A DNA stretch of 64,000 bases from Azospirillum picis (GTDB lineage: Bacteria; Pseudomonadota; Alphaproteobacteria; Azospirillales; Azospirillaceae): NCBI RefSeq assembly GCF_017876115.1, contig NZ_JAGINO010000002.1, forward strand, positions 248,001 through 312,000, written 5' to 3'. A program made the translations under genes and the position numbers. The notes beneath the pieces are model-generated. The model was not told where the DNA came from and searched no databases. It worked only from the letters and a program-made list of their open reading frames with translations. The first letter of the stretch is position 1. Every line of letters begins with the position of its first letter. This document shows, piece after piece, positions 36,783 to 45,779 of this stretch.

Positions 36783-37670
36783 TCAGACCATTGAATCGAG
36801 GTCGCGGCGCCGCTCCTCCGGCAGTCCGAGGCGCGCCGCCAGATAGGCGAGATACTGCCGGTCGACCTCGCCGCCGCCGCGCACCGCCAGTTCCGACGCG
36901 AGATAGACCTGTTCGGCGGTGTCGGGATCGCGGACCTCACGGACGATCTCGTCCATCGGCCGGGGCGAGCGAAGCTCGGCCTCGACGATCCGCCGGTCCT
37001 CCGGGTCGGCCTGGGCGGCGTCCAGGCTGGCCAGGATCCTCCCCTGCTCCTCGGGGGAGATGCGCCCGTCGGCATTGGCGGCGGCGATCATCGCACGGAT
37101 CAGCAGCAGCGCCTTGGCCTCGCCCAAATCCGCGCCGGGGTCGGGCACAGGCGGGGCGCCGCGCAGCACGTCGGCCAGACGGTCGCCCAGACCACCCGCC
37201 ATGCGGCCGCCCAATTGACTGCCAAGGCCGCCGGCCAATCCCCCGGCCAAGCCGCCGCGCGCCATCCCGCCGGCCGCACCGCCGGGCGATCCACCCAGGA
37301 TGCCGCCCAGGCCGAGGCGGTCGAGGATGCCGCCGAACGGGGCGCCCTGCCCCCCTGCGCCGGCAGCCGGCCCCGCCGGGTGGCCGGAGCCGGCCGGCGG
37401 ATGGCCGGGGCCGGCATTCCGCTGGCTGTCCTGGTAGGCACGGTAGGCAAGATAGGCCAGCGAGGCGAGGCCGGCCTTCTGGAACAGCCCCATCCCGCCG
37501 GACGGCGCATGGGCGACGCCGTGGCCGTAGGCCCCCTTGTGCTTCTTGCCCTTCTTGCCCTTCTTGCCGAGCAGCAGGGGCATCGCCGCGGCGAAGGCCG
37601 GCCCGCGGCCGGTGCGGCCGGCCAGACCGTTGGCCAGGATGACGCCGAGGACTTTGCTCAGATTGCTCAT
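36783..37670 (-). CDS. DUF533 (TerB-like) protein
   Basis: This 295-residue protein has a basic LLLGKKGKKGKKHKG stretch near residue 30, a Gly-rich low-complexity middle (about 85-175), and a C-terminal helical TerB-like DUF533 domain (KALLLIRAMIAAANADGRIS, then PEEQGRILASLDAA, EQVYLASELAV). The ATG at 37670 has a GGGAGAGAAG ribosome binding site. DUF533 proteins such as YebE are inner-membrane proteins, often stress-induced, with no known reaction. Here a hydrophobic segment near 55-70 (FQKAGLASLAYLAYRAY) is short. Confidence 0.85.
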   Translation of the reverse strand: MSNLSKVLGVILANGLAGRTGRGPAFAAAMPLLLGKKGKKGKKHKGAYGHGVAHAPSGGMGLFQKAGLASLAYLAYRAYQDSQRNAGPGHPPAGSGHPAGPAAGAGGQGAPFGGILDRLGLGGILGGSPGGAAGGMARGGLAGGLAGGLGSQLGGRMAGGLGDRLADVLRGAPPVPDPGADLGEAKALLLIRAMIAAANADGRISPEEQGRILASLDAAQADPEDRRIVEAELRSPRPMDEIVREVRDPDTAEQVYLASELAVRGGGEVDRQYLAYLAARLGLPEERRRDLDSMV

Positions 37671-37726
37671 TGCTTCTCTCCCTGCCGGGTCGCGGTTGCC
37701 ATGCCCGGCCGACGCCGGGCGCCGCA

Positions 37727-37816
37727 GACTGGAGCCGTAGACTGGAGCCGTAGACATGGGGACGGTGCGGGCCATTGAAACCCACGGCCCGGCACCGACC
37801 GGCACCGACCGGCAAC
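37727..37816. repeat. Short tandem repeats between DUF533 gene and cys terminator
   Basis: Two copies of GACTGGAGCCGTA (37727-37752, period 13) and about 2.5 copies of GGCACCGACC (37791-37816, period 10) lie in non-coding sequence. Confidence 0.8.
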
Positions 37817-37817
37817 G

Positions 37818-37866
37818 AAAAAGCGCCGAGTCCCGTCCGGGGTCACTCCCGTCGGGACTCGGCGCT
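37818..37866 (-). terminator. Rho-independent terminator of the cysG-cysI-DUF934 operon
   Basis: A perfect 14-base stem (37822-37835 with 37853-37866, core AGCGCCGAGTCCCG) is followed on the minus strand by TTTTT (37822-37818). It lies 36 bp past the DUF934 stop. Confidence 0.9.
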
Positions 37867-37901
37867 CGTTGTGATTTCGGCAGGCGGGGAGAGCGGCCGG
37901 C

Positions 37902-38402
37902 TTATCCGACCTTCAGCTTGCGGCGGAGCAGCGACAGCGGCTGGGTGTCGTCCAGGCTCGGCTGGAAGGCGATGGTGATCTCCTTCAGCGCGTTGGCCCA
38001 GCTTTCCTGGTTGGTGCCTTCCGGCGCCTCGACCGAGGTGAAGCCGGTGCGGACCAGGAACAGGTACTGGTCGGGGATGACATGGCCGACCGCCCGGATC
38101 TCGCCGGTGTAGCCGTAGCGCTCCCGCAGTTCGCGCGCGGTGGAGAAGCCGCGGCCGTCGCGGAACTTCGCGAACTCGACCGCGACCAGCGAGAAGCGGT
38201 CGAGATCCTCGGCGATGGCGCCCGCCAGCGTGCCGCTCTTCAGCCGCACGCCCAGCCGGGCGTTGCGGCCCTCGAAGCTGTCGCGTTCCGCCTGCCAGCG
38301 CTCGAAGCTGATGATGACCGGACGGTCGTTGGGGACCGGCTCGCCGTCGGGGATGAAGCTCCAGGCATCCTCGCCGATGCGCCCATTCTCAATCAGCGGC
38401 AT
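37902..38402 (-). CDS. DUF934 domain protein, sulfite reductase-associated
   Basis: This 166-residue protein belongs to the DUF934 family, found almost always next to assimilatory sulfite reductase. Typical segments are MPLIENGRIGEDAWSFIPDG, VIISFERWQAERDSF, GVRLKSGTLAGAIAEDLDRF, SLVAVEFAKFRDGRGFSTAR and ELRERYGYTGEIRAVGHVIP. No biochemical role is established; a helper role for CysI is inferred from context. The ATG at 38402 has a GGAGAG ribosome binding site and overlaps the end of cysI by 14 bases. Confidence 0.92.
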   Translation of the reverse strand: MPLIENGRIGEDAWSFIPDGEPVPNDRPVIISFERWQAERDSFEGRNARLGVRLKSGTLAGAIAEDLDRFSLVAVEFAKFRDGRGFSTARELRERYGYTGEIRAVGHVIPDQYLFLVRTGFTSVEAPEGTNQESWANALKEITIAFQPSLDDTQPLSLLRRKLKVG

Positions 38403-40080
38403 AGATTCTCTCCTTGAACGGGGCATGGCCGACGCGGGCAAGGGTGTCGACGAAGCGCTCCGCCCCGTCCCTGCGGTTGGCGAGGTAGACGTCGACGATG
38501 GCCTCGATGGCGTCCACCGCCTCGGTCTCGGTCACCGCCGGGCCGAGGATGTCGCCGATCGCCGTGGTCAGCGTCGGGTCGCCGCCGACCGTGATCTGGT
38601 AGTACTCGGTGCCCTTCTTGTCGACGCCGAGGATGCCGATGGCGCCGACATGGTGGTGGCCGCAGGCGTTGATGCAGCCGCTGATCTTGATCCCAAGCTC
38701 GCCGATGGTGCGCTGGCGGACGGGGTCGGCGAAGCGGGCGGAGATCGCCTGGGCCAGCGGGATCGAGCGGGCGTTGGCCAGCGCGCAGTAATCCAGGCCC
38801 GGGCAGGCGATGATATCGCCGATCAGGCCGGCGTTGGCGCTGCCGAGGCCGGCGTCGTCCAGCCGCTTCCACAGGTCGTACAGCTCGTCCTTCTTCACGT
38901 GGGCGAGCACGAGGTTCTGGACGTGGGTGACGCGCAGCTCGCCGAAGCTGTGGCGCTCCGCGAGGTCGGCGACGAGGTCCATCTGGTCGCAGGTGGCGTC
39001 GCCGGGAATGCCGCCGGCCGGCTTCAGCGAGATGGTGGCGATGGCGTAGCCGGGCGCCTTGTGCTCCGCGACATTCACCGCCAGCCAGTTGGCGAAGGCG
39101 GGGTCGGCCGCGCGGGCGCGCTCCAGCGCGTCGGAATGGTCGGGCAGCTCCTCGAAGGGCGGCGGGGCGAAGTGCTGGCGGATCGCCTCGACGACCTCCG
39201 GATCCAGGCGGTATTTGGGGCCGCGCAGCCGCGCGAACTCCTCCTCGACCTCCCGGGTGAACGTCTCTAGCCCCAGCTCGTGCACCAGGATCTTGATGCG
39301 CGCCTTGTAGATGTTGTCGCGCCGGCCGTACTGGTTGTAGACGCGCAGGATGGCTTCCAGGTAGGCGACGAAATCCTCCTGCGCCACCCACTCGCGCACC
39401 AGCTTGCCGACGAAGGGCGAACGGCCGAGGCCGCCACCGACATAGAAGGAGAAGCCGGGCTCGCCCTTGTCGTTGCGCCGCGCCAGCAGCCCGACGTCGT
39501 GGATGCGCACCGCGGCACGGTCGCTCTCGGCGCCGGAGATGGCGATCTTGAACTTGCGCGGCAGGTAGGTGAACTCGGGGTGCATCGTCGTCCACTGCCG
39601 CAGGATCTCGGCATAGACGCGGCCGTCCACCACCTCATCCTTCGCGGCGCCGACGAAGGGATCGGTCGTCACGTTGCGCACGCAGTTGCCGCTGGTCTGC
39701 AGCGCGTGCATGTCGACCTCGGCCAGTTCATGCAGGATCGCCGGGGTGTCCTCCAGCTTGATCCAGTTGTACTGCAGGTTCTGGCGGGTGGTGAAATGGC
39801 CGTAGCCGCGGTCGTACCGGCGGCCGATCTCGGCCAGCTTGCGCAACTGGACGGCGCTCATCACCCCGTAGGGGACGGCGATGCGCAGCATGTAGGCGTG
39901 AAGCTGGAGGTAGAGGCCGTTCATCAGCCGGACCGGCTTGAACTCCTCCTCCGTCAGCTCGCCCGACAGCCGGCGGTCGACCTGTTTGCGGAACTGCTCG
40001 ACCCGCTCGGCGACGAACTGCCGGTCGATCTCGTCGTAGTGATAGATGCCGGCGCGGGCACCGGGCGCGATGTGGTTCAT
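38389..40080 (-). CDS. cysI: Nitrite/sulfite reductase hemoprotein subunit (CysI-like)
   Basis: This 563-residue siroheme and [4Fe-4S] enzyme reduces sulfite to sulfide in cysteine biosynthesis. The duplicated ferredoxin-like domains are visible (YGVMSAVQLRKLAEIGRRYD, TSGNCVRNVTTDPFVG). The cluster/siroheme cysteines are in PGLDYCALANARSIPLAQAI and ISGCINACGHHHVGAIGILG. The ATG at 40080 begins MNHIAPGARAGIYHYDEIDR. The cys context (DUF2849 before, DUF934 after, cysH divergent) argues for sulfite over nitrite. No CysJ flavoprotein is linked, so ferredoxin is the likely donor. Confidence 0.95.
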   Translation of the reverse strand: MNHIAPGARAGIYHYDEIDRQFVAERVEQFRKQVDRRLSGELTEEEFKPVRLMNGLYLQLHAYMLRIAVPYGVMSAVQLRKLAEIGRRYDRGYGHFTTRQNLQYNWIKLEDTPAILHELAEVDMHALQTSGNCVRNVTTDPFVGAAKDEVVDGRVYAEILRQWTTMHPEFTYLPRKFKIAISGAESDRAAVRIHDVGLLARRNDKGEPGFSFYVGGGLGRSPFVGKLVREWVAQEDFVAYLEAILRVYNQYGRRDNIYKARIKILVHELGLETFTREVEEEFARLRGPKYRLDPEVVEAIRQHFAPPPFEELPDHSDALERARAADPAFANWLAVNVAEHKAPGYAIATISLKPAGGIPGDATCDQMDLVADLAERHSFGELRVTHVQNLVLAHVKKDELYDLWKRLDDAGLGSANAGLIGDIIACPGLDYCALANARSIPLAQAISARFADPVRQRTIGELGIKISGCINACGHHHVGAIGILGVDKKGTEYYQITVGGDPTLTTAIGDILGPAVTETEAVDAIEAIVDVYLANRRDGAERFVDTLARVGHAPFKERIYAAD

Positions 40081-40126
40081 GTCGAAAAACCCTCAGGGCC
40101 GCCGCAACGGCCGACGTTCAGTGACT

Positions 40127-40444
40127 TCAGGCGGCCTGATTGCCCCAGGCCTGCTTGCCCCAGGCCTGCTTGCCGAGATCGGTGCGGACGGTCGGGCCGG
40201 CGGTGCGGATGCGCTCGCGCATCGTCGCCGGCACCGGGACGCCGTCCTGCTCCACCACCTCGAAGGCGTAGATGTCGACGCCGAACCGCTCGCGCTCGGC
40301 TTTCTCCTTGGCGGCGGCCAGCACCCCGTCGGCCTCGTCGCGCGGGAACAGCGCGGCCTCGGCGAAGGACTCGACCCACCGGCCGCCGTCGCCCAGGAAC
40401 ACGACTTCCCCGTCGCGCAGGCGGTTGGCGGTGATGGCTTTCAT
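40127..40444 (-). CDS. DUF2849 protein, sulfite reductase operon
   Basis: This 105-residue protein starts at the ATG at 40444 (MKAITANRLRDGEVVFLGDG), with AAGGAAGG upstream. DUF2849 is a small family that nearly always precedes cysI in alphaproteobacteria; its function is not known. Segments include GRWVESFAEAALFPRDEADG and DIYAFEVVEQDGVPVPATMR. The C terminus carries a duplicated GKQAW motif made by a 15-bp tandem repeat, probably a local slippage event without effect on the core. Confidence 0.9.
   Translation of the reverse strand: MKAITANRLRDGEVVFLGDGGRWVESFAEAALFPRDEADGVLAAAKEKAERERFGVDIYAFEVVEQDGVPVPATMRERIRTAGPTVRTDLGKQAWGKQAWGNQAA
40141..40170 (-). repeat. 15-bp tandem duplication at the 3' end of the DUF2849 gene
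   Basis: TGCCCCAGGCCTGCT occurs at 40141-40155 and again at 40156-40170, with partial copies on both sides. It encodes the repeated GKQAW tail. Confidence 0.85.
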
Positions 40445-40589
40445 CGATCCTTCCTTCGATCGATCCTTGGCCGACATCTGGCTCTCCTGGCTGGTCGTTC
40501 CTGAACGCGCCCGGCTTGAACGCGTCTGGTGTCTTACCCGAACCGGTGACGGTCCGGCAGTGAATTCGGCGGGGCCGCCGACGGCGCGC

Positions 40590-41147
40590 TCACGGCAGCC
40601 ACCCCTCCCGCGCGATCATCTCGCGGGATTCGCGGGCGACCTCGGACATCGCGGCCCCTTCGGCACGGCGGCGGTCGCGCAGGGCGGCGACGGCGCGCAG
40701 GCGCTCCGCCCACACCTCGGGGAACAGGGCCTCGAGCCGCTGGCGCAGCAGGCTGGCCAGCGTCGGGCTGCGCCCGCCGGTCGACACCGTCAGCACGAGG
40801 TCGCCGCGGCGCACCACCGACGGCGAGTGGAAGTCGCAGAGCGGGACCACATCCTCCACATTCACCAGCACGCGGTGCCGCCGCGCGAGTTCCGCCAGCG
40901 CCTGCTCCGCCTCCGGGCCGAGGCCCATCACGTACAACAGGCCGATCCCGTCGAGATCGCCGGCCTGCGGCAGGGCGCGGAAGAGGCGGTCGCCGGCCAG
41001 CGCCGCCAATTCCCCATCGGGCTCCGGTGAATAGACGGCAGGATCGGCACCGCCCTCGCGCAGTTGCGCCAGGCGCCGCACCGCCAGGGGACCCTGGCCG
41101 GCCAGCGCGATGGACACGCGCGCCGGGTCGATCGCCAGCGGGATCAC
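40590..41147 (-). CDS. cysG: Precorrin-2 dehydrogenase/ferrochelatase (CysG N-terminal type)
   Basis: This 185-residue protein equals the N-terminal half of CysG (Met8p type), which oxidises precorrin-2 and inserts iron to make siroheme for CysI. The pattern VSIALAGQGPLAVRRLAQLR is the NAD-binding strand-loop-helix, RVLVNVEDVVPLCDFHSPSV is the family core (VN.....CDF..P), and LVLTVSTGGRSPTLASLLRQ follows. The GTG at 41147 was chosen for GGGGAGAG 6 bases upstream. The uroporphyrinogen methyltransferase usually fused or adjacent is absent here. Confidence 0.93.
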   Translation of the reverse strand: MIPLAIDPARVSIALAGQGPLAVRRLAQLREGGADPAVYSPEPDGELAALAGDRLFRALPQAGDLDGIGLLYVMGLGPEAEQALAELARRHRVLVNVEDVVPLCDFHSPSVVRRGDLVLTVSTGGRSPTLASLLRQRLEALFPEVWAERLRAVAALRDRRRAEGAAMSEVARESREMIAREGWLP

Positions 41148-41289
41148 GGCGTCTCTCCCCGCCGCCCGGCCAAATGCGGGGGGCGACGCTTGAGGGATAT
41201 GGTCCGGTTCACCTGCATGGCGGTATTTAGCCCACCCCACCCGTCACAATCAACATATTTCACACTAAGCGTTGCATCGCACAATAATC

Positions 41290-41384
41290 CTATTAAACAA
41301 GTAGAGAATGTATTTACGTTGCGCGGGTTTTCCGGTGGTGTTAATGTGCAAACAGAAACGATAAATCTACTTAATATGTAGATT
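41290..41384. promoter_or_regulatory. Two similar dyad sites in the divergent cys control region
   Basis: The 266-bp gap between cysG and cysH is strikingly AT-rich. It holds CTACTTAATATGTAG (41367-41381; longer 7-base arms at 41364-41370 and 41378-41384) and, on the other strand, CTACTTGTTTAATAG (41290-41304). They share 10 of 15 positions and the CTA...TAG symmetry, with centres 77 bp apart. They look like binding sites for one regulator controlling both operons. The protein is unknown. Confidence 0.45.
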
Positions 41385-41413
41385 ATAGAAGCCACCGCGA
41401 AAGGCAGCAGACG

Positions 41414-42118
41414 ATGGATGCGGCGAACCGGGTGAAGGAGCTGACGGAGCGCTACGGAACGCTGGAAGGAGCGCCGCTGCTTGCCGCCATGCATGGGGAG
41501 TTCGGCGGGCGCATCGCCCTGCTCTCGTCCTTCGGCGCCGAATCCGCGGTGCTGCTGGCGCTGGCGGCGGAAGCGGCGCCGGATTTCCCGGTCCTGTTTG
41601 TGAATACCGGCAAGCTGTTCGGCGAGACGCTGCGCTACCGCGACCAACTGGTGGCGCGCCTGGGCCTGACCGACGTGCGGGAGATCGGGCCGACCGCCGA
41701 CGACCTCGCCACCGGCGACAAGGACGGCCTGCTGTTCACCCGCGACTTCGACGCCTGCTGCCACCTGCGCAAGACGGTGCCGCTGGAGCGCGCGCTGGCC
41801 ACCGCCGGGCTGGAGGCCTGGGTGACCGGGCGCAAGCGCTTCCAGTCGACGACCCGCGCCGCCCTGCCGCTGTTCGAGGCCGAGGGCGGCCGCGTGAAGG
41901 TCAATCCGCTGGCCAAATGGGACAAGGAGCGGCTGGAGGAGGAGTTCATCCGGCGCGACCTGCCGCGCCACCCGCTGGAGGCCGACGGGTTCCTGTCGAT
42001 CGGCTGCTACACCTGCACCCAGCGCGTGGCGCCGGGTGCCGACCCGCGTTCCGGCCGCTGGGCCGGCAGCGCCAAGACCGAATGCGGCATACACACCACC
42101 ATGATTGGAATCGCCTGA
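41414..42118 (+). CDS. cysH: Adenylyl-sulfate (APS) reductase, [4Fe-4S] type
   Basis: This 234-residue reductase converts activated sulfate to sulfite using thioredoxin or glutathione. It has the PP-loop-like LLSSFGAESAVLLALAAEAA, VNTGKLFGETLRYRDQL, the cluster pair CC in DFDACCHLRKTVPLERAL, and CxxC in SIGCYTCTQRV, which mark the iron-sulfur APS reductases. The catalytic Cys is in TECGIHT near the C terminus. It heads cysH-cysD-cysNC; its stop overlaps the cysD start as TGATG. Confidence 0.95.
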   Translation: MDAANRVKELTERYGTLEGAPLLAAMHGEFGGRIALLSSFGAESAVLLALAAEAAPDFPVLFVNTGKLFGETLRYRDQLVARLGLTDVREIGPTADDLATGDKDGLLFTRDFDACCHLRKTVPLERALATAGLEAWVTGRKRFQSTTRAALPLFEAEGGRVKVNPLAKWDKERLEEEFIRRDLPRHPLEADGFLSIGCYTCTQRVAPGADPRSGRWAGSAKTECGIHTTMIGIA

Positions 42119-42915
42119 TGAGCGCCGATCTCGACCAGCTCGAAAACCAGAGCATCTACATCCTGCGCGAAGCCTACAACCGCATCGACAAGCTGGCGAT
42201 GCTCTGGTCGATCGGCAAGGACAGCAACGCGCTGCTCTGGCTCTGCCGCAAGGCGTTCTTCGGCCGCATCCCCTTCCCCGTCGTGCAGCTCGACACCGGC
42301 ATGGAGCTGCCGGAGGTCTACGAGTTCCGCGACCGCATCACCAGGGAATGGGGCCTCGACCTGAAGGTCGAGCAGTGCCCGCCCGAGGAGGAGATGGACC
42401 AGACCCTTCCCCCCCTGACCCGCGCCGCCGCGCGCAAGACGGAAGGGCTGAAGAACCTGCTGCGCGACCACGCCTACCAGGGCGTGATGGTCGGCATCCG
42501 CCGCGACGAGCAGGCGACCCGCGCCAAGGAGCGGGTGTTCTCCCCGCGCTCGCTGGAGGGCGACTGGGACGTGAAGGACCAGCCGGCGGAGTTCTGGGAC
42601 CATTACAAGACGCGCTTCCCCGAGGGCGTCCATGTCCGCATCCACCCGCTGCTGGCCTGGACCGAGCTGGACATCTGGCGCTATTCACAGCGCGAGGGGA
42701 TTCCGATCGTCCCGCTGTATTTCGCCAGGGAGGGCAAGCGCTACCGCTCGCTGGGCGAGAAGAACATCACCTTCCCGGTCGACAGCACCGCGTCCACCAT
42801 TGACGAGATCATCGCCGAGCTCCAGGTGACCCGCATTCCGGAACGCGCCGGCCGGGCGATGGACAACGAATCCGAAGACAGCTTCGAGCGCCTGCGCAGC
42901 GTGGGGTACATGTAA
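42118..42915 (+). CDS. cysD: Sulfate adenylyltransferase subunit 2
   Basis: This 265-residue ATP-sulfurylase catalytic subunit forms APS from ATP and sulfate together with CysN. Visible motifs are the PP-loop [59 protein letters not shown] with [23 protein letters not shown], and the C-terminal ERLRSVGYM. It is shorter than the 302-residue E. coli protein, mainly at the N terminus and in a middle loop, like other alphaproteobacterial forms. Translation is coupled to cysH, and cysNC starts one base after its stop. Confidence 0.96.
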   Translation: MSADLDQLENQSIYILREAYNRIDKLAMLWSIGKDSNALLWLCRKAFFGRIPFPVVQLDTGMELPEVYEFRDRITREWGLDLKVEQCPPEEEMDQTLPPLTRAAARKTEGLKNLLRDHAYQGVMVGIRRDEQATRAKERVFSPRSLEGDWDVKDQPAEFWDHYKTRFPEGVHVRIHPLLAWTELDIWRYSQREGIPIVPLYFAREGKRYRSLGEKNITFPVDSTASTIDEIIAELQVTRIPERAGRAMDNESEDSFERLRSVGYM

Positions 42916-42916
42916 G

Positions 42917-44782
42917 ATGCCGCATTCCCAACTCCGCATCGTCATCGTCGGCCATGTCGACCACGGCAAGTCCACCCTGATCGGCCGCCTGCTGAACGAC
43001 ACCGGCAGCCTGCCCGACGGCAAGGTGGAGCAGGTCCGCGAGATGAGCCGCAAGCGCGGCATGCCGTTCGAATGGGCCTTCGTCATGGACGCGCTCCAGG
43101 CCGAGCGCGACCAGGGCATCACCATCGACACCACGCAAATCCACTTCAAGACGCAGCAGCGCCCCTACGTCATCATCGACGCGCCCGGCCACACCGAGTT
43201 CCTGAAGAACATGGTGACCGGCGCCAGCCAAGCCGATGCCGCCCTGCTGGTGATCGACGCCGACGAGGGCGCGCTGGAACAGTCGCGCCGCCACGCCTTC
43301 CTGCTGCATCTGCTGGGCGTCCGGCAGGTGGCGGTCGTCGTCAACAAGATGGACAAGGTGGAGTTCTCCAGCCGCCGCTATGAAGCGGTGGCGCAGGAGA
43401 TCAAGGAGTATCTGGCCGAGCTGGGGCTCCAGCCGAAGGCGGTGATCCCGGTTTCCGCGCGCAACGGCGACAACATCGTCGCGCGCAGCGAGCAGGCCGA
43501 CTGGTACCTCGGCCCGACGGTGGTCGAGCAGCTCGACGCCTTCCGCCCGCAGCAGACCTCGCCCGACCAGCCGCTGCGCCTGCCCCTGCAGGACGTCTAC
43601 AAGCCGGACGACCGCCGCATCCTGGCCGGCCGCGTCGAAAGCGGGCGCCTGCGGGTCGGCGACACCCTGCACTTCTCGCCCACCGGCGCCAGCGCCAGGG
43701 TGGTCAGCATCGAGGCGTGGAACCATCCCGAGACCGTGCTGTCGGCCCAGGCCGGGCAGAGCATCGGCATCACGCTGGACAAGCGCATCTTCGCAGAGCG
43801 CGGCCACATCGCCCACCATGCGGAGGACGCGCCGACGCTGGCCCATCGCCTGACCGCCCGCCTGTTCTGGCTGGTGTCGGAGCCGCTGGTGGTGGGCAAG
43901 ACCTACACGCTGAAGATCGCCACCGCCGAGCACCGGGTGACGGTGGAGCAGGTGACGGCGGTCATCGACGTCGAGGACCTGTCGAGCACGCCGGCCAAGT
44001 CCGTCCACCGCAACGAGGTCGCCGAGGTCGTCCTGCGCTCCCGCTCGCCGATCGCCCTGGATCTGGCATCCGACCTGCCGCGCACCGGCCGCGGGGCGCT
44101 GATCGACGGCAACGACGTGGTCGGCGGCTGCCTGGTGGTGGAGATCGAGGACGCCGCTGCGGCCAACATCACCGAGGTGTCGCATACCGTCTCGCAGGAG
44201 GAGCGCGCGCAGGCCAACGGCCACCAGGGCGGCATCGTCTGGCTGACCGGCCTGTCGGGCGCCGGAAAGTCGACGCTGGCGATGGCGCTGGAACGCGCGC
44301 TGTTCGACCGCGGCTGGCAGACCTTCGTGCTGGACGGCGACAATGTCCGCAACGGGCTGAACGCCGGCCTCGGCTTCTCGGCCGACGACCGCGCGGAGAA
44401 CATCCGCCGGGTGGCCGAGACGGCGAAGCTGTTCGCCGACGCCGGCATGGTGGTCATCGCCTCGCTGATCTCGCCGCTGAAGTCCGACCGGGCGCGGGCG
44501 CGGGTGATCGGCGGCGACCGCTTCCACGAGGTCCATGTCGCCGCCGCCCTCGCCACCTGCGAGGACCGCGACCCCAAGGGGCTCTACAGGAAGGCACGGG
44601 CCGGCGAGATCGCCGAGTTCACGGGCATCTCCGCCCCCTACGAGGCGCCGGACCAACCGGAGCTGGTGATCGACACCGACGCGCTGAGCCGCAGCGAAGC
44701 GCTGGCGCGGCTGCTCGACTATGTCGACGAGACGTTGGGCAAGGGCAGCCTGAAGTCGAAGGAACTGACCTATGTGATCTGA
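42917..44782 (+). CDS. cysNC: Bifunctional sulfate adenylyltransferase subunit 1/APS kinase
   Basis: This 621-residue fusion has two parts. Residues 1 to about 430 are the CysN GTPase, with G1 [16 protein letters not shown]2/G3 [13 protein letters not shown] and [12 protein letters not shown], and NKMD, followed by EF-Tu-like barrels. Residues about 435-621 are the CysC APS kinase, with P-loop [35 protein letters not shown] and the [12 protein letters not shown] loop. It drives sulfate activation by GTP hydrolysis and can make PAPS. The architecture equals CysNC and rhizobial NodQ; no nodulation genes are nearby. A terminator follows. Confidence 0.96.
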   Translation: MPHSQLRIVIVGHVDHGKSTLIGRLLNDTGSLPDGKVEQVREMSRKRGMPFEWAFVMDALQAERDQGITIDTTQIHFKTQQRPYVIIDAPGHTEFLKNMVTGASQADAALLVIDADEGALEQSRRHAFLLHLLGVRQVAVVVNKMDKVEFSSRRYEAVAQEIKEYLAELGLQPKAVIPVSARNGDNIVARSEQADWYLGPTVVEQLDAFRPQQTSPDQPLRLPLQDVYKPDDRRILAGRVESGRLRVGDTLHFSPTGASARVVSIEAWNHPETVLSAQAGQSIGITLDKRIFAERGHIAHHAEDAPTLAHRLTARLFWLVSEPLVVGKTYTLKIATAEHRVTVEQVTAVIDVEDLSSTPAKSVHRNEVAEVVLRSRSPIALDLASDLPRTGRGALIDGNDVVGGCLVVEIEDAAAANITEVSHTVSQEERAQANGHQGGIVWLTGLSGAGKSTLAMALERALFDRGWQTFVLDGDNVRNGLNAGLGFSADDRAENIRRVAETAKLFADAGMVVIASLISPLKSDRARARVIGGDRFHEVHVAAALATCEDRDPKGLYRKARAGEIAEFTGISAPYEAPDQPELVIDTDALSRSEALARLLDYVDETLGKGSLKSKELTYVI

Positions 44783-44800
44783 GATCACCGGGGCGGCGGG

Positions 44801-44840
44801 GGGCTTCGGAGGCGGCGGTGGCCGCGTCCGGAGCCCTTTT
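44801..44840 (+). terminator. Rho-independent terminator after cysNC
   Basis: Stem GGGCTTCGGA (44801-44810) with TCCGGAGCCC (44827-44836), one wobble pair, encloses a second small GGC-rich stem and is followed by TTTT. It lies 18 bp past the cysNC stop. Confidence 0.7.
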
Positions 44841-45026
44841 CATTTCCATGATTGCCAGGAGGGCGGCCGTCGGCGGTTGAGTCGGTCATGCGCCTCCGGG
44901 TGCCGCCAGTTGGCGCCGGCGCCTGTCGGGCGGCTGCCCCCCTGAACGAGGCGGCGGACGTCATCGCGCTTGTTCCGGTAGCAATATGAGCCCTGATCTC
45001 CAGTGCCCGGCGATGACCGGCACCGA

Positions 45027-45536
45027 TCAGGAGGTCCGTGCCTCCGCTGCCCACCAATCATTCGGCACATGCTTGAGATTGGACAGGTTGGAGATTACGA
45101 CCCAGACGCAATCGGCCGGCAAGACCCGGACACGATGACCGTCGCATTCAAAAATCCTGTTCTTGTTCGCCGTCCTGAACTCACCGAGTTCCTCCTTGAA
45201 CCGGTCAGAATAGGATGACGCAATTTTGGCGATCTTCCCACGGTCCTTCTTGTAAAGCGGCTCAGGCAGGTCTTTCGGCTCCTGTCCGATGAATAGACGT
45301 ATTTCTTCGACGAACCCTTCGACCAAGGGAGCTTGCCCGGTCATATGATGATCTCCGGAAAAACTGAAGTAACCTTGTCGAGCGGCAATCCTGCGGAACC
45401 CGCATTTTGACGCCGCTTCCTTGAAGGTTTCGAGCCTCCAGAGTTCGGGAGTCAGGACAACCCGGCTGTAGATTTGCCAGATATCGTCCGGCGATGGAAC
45501 GTCTCTTCCAAAAATCTGCATCGTCACAGTTTCCAT
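45027..45536 (-). CDS. Orphan hypothetical protein with atypical composition
   Basis: This 169-residue soluble protein matches no family I know. It is mixed alpha/beta and charged, without signal or membrane segments (METVTMQIFGRDVPSPDDIW, QGYFSFSGDHHMTGQAPLVE, GFVEEIRLFIGQEPKDLPEP). The region is clearly lower in G+C than its neighbours and uses more A/T-ending codons, so it may have been acquired. A start at Met6 is also possible. No partner gene is adjacent, and the flanks of about 240 bp on each side look empty. Confidence 0.6.
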   Translation of the reverse strand: METVTMQIFGRDVPSPDDIWQIYSRVVLTPELWRLETFKEAASKCGFRRIAARQGYFSFSGDHHMTGQAPLVEGFVEEIRLFIGQEPKDLPEPLYKKDRGKIAKIASSYSDRFKEELGEFRTANKNRIFECDGHRVRVLPADCVWVVISNLSNLKHVPNDWWAAEARTS

Positions 45537-45779
45537 GCGGTGTCACTCCCGGCCATGTAGCCGCACAACCCCAAAACGTGCGGCAGACAGGAGCAACAAG
45601 CAAGAGGAGCGCACGATAGGTACCCGTCAAGCAGCCCAGCCTGATGGGATCTGAGCGTCACGGCAAACGAGACGCCTTGTCCGTTCATCCCGAGTGAAGG
45701 ATCCCTTCAGAACAAGTCATTGGTTGTGAAGGGCCACCGGGCGTAGCATGCCGCCGTTGTCGAAGCGACGGAGACGGAC

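Noticed and set aside
42917..44782. Nodulation gene nodQ
   Set aside because: Sequence architecture is shared with CysNC and the gene sits in a cys operon with no nod genes; CysNC is the simpler call.
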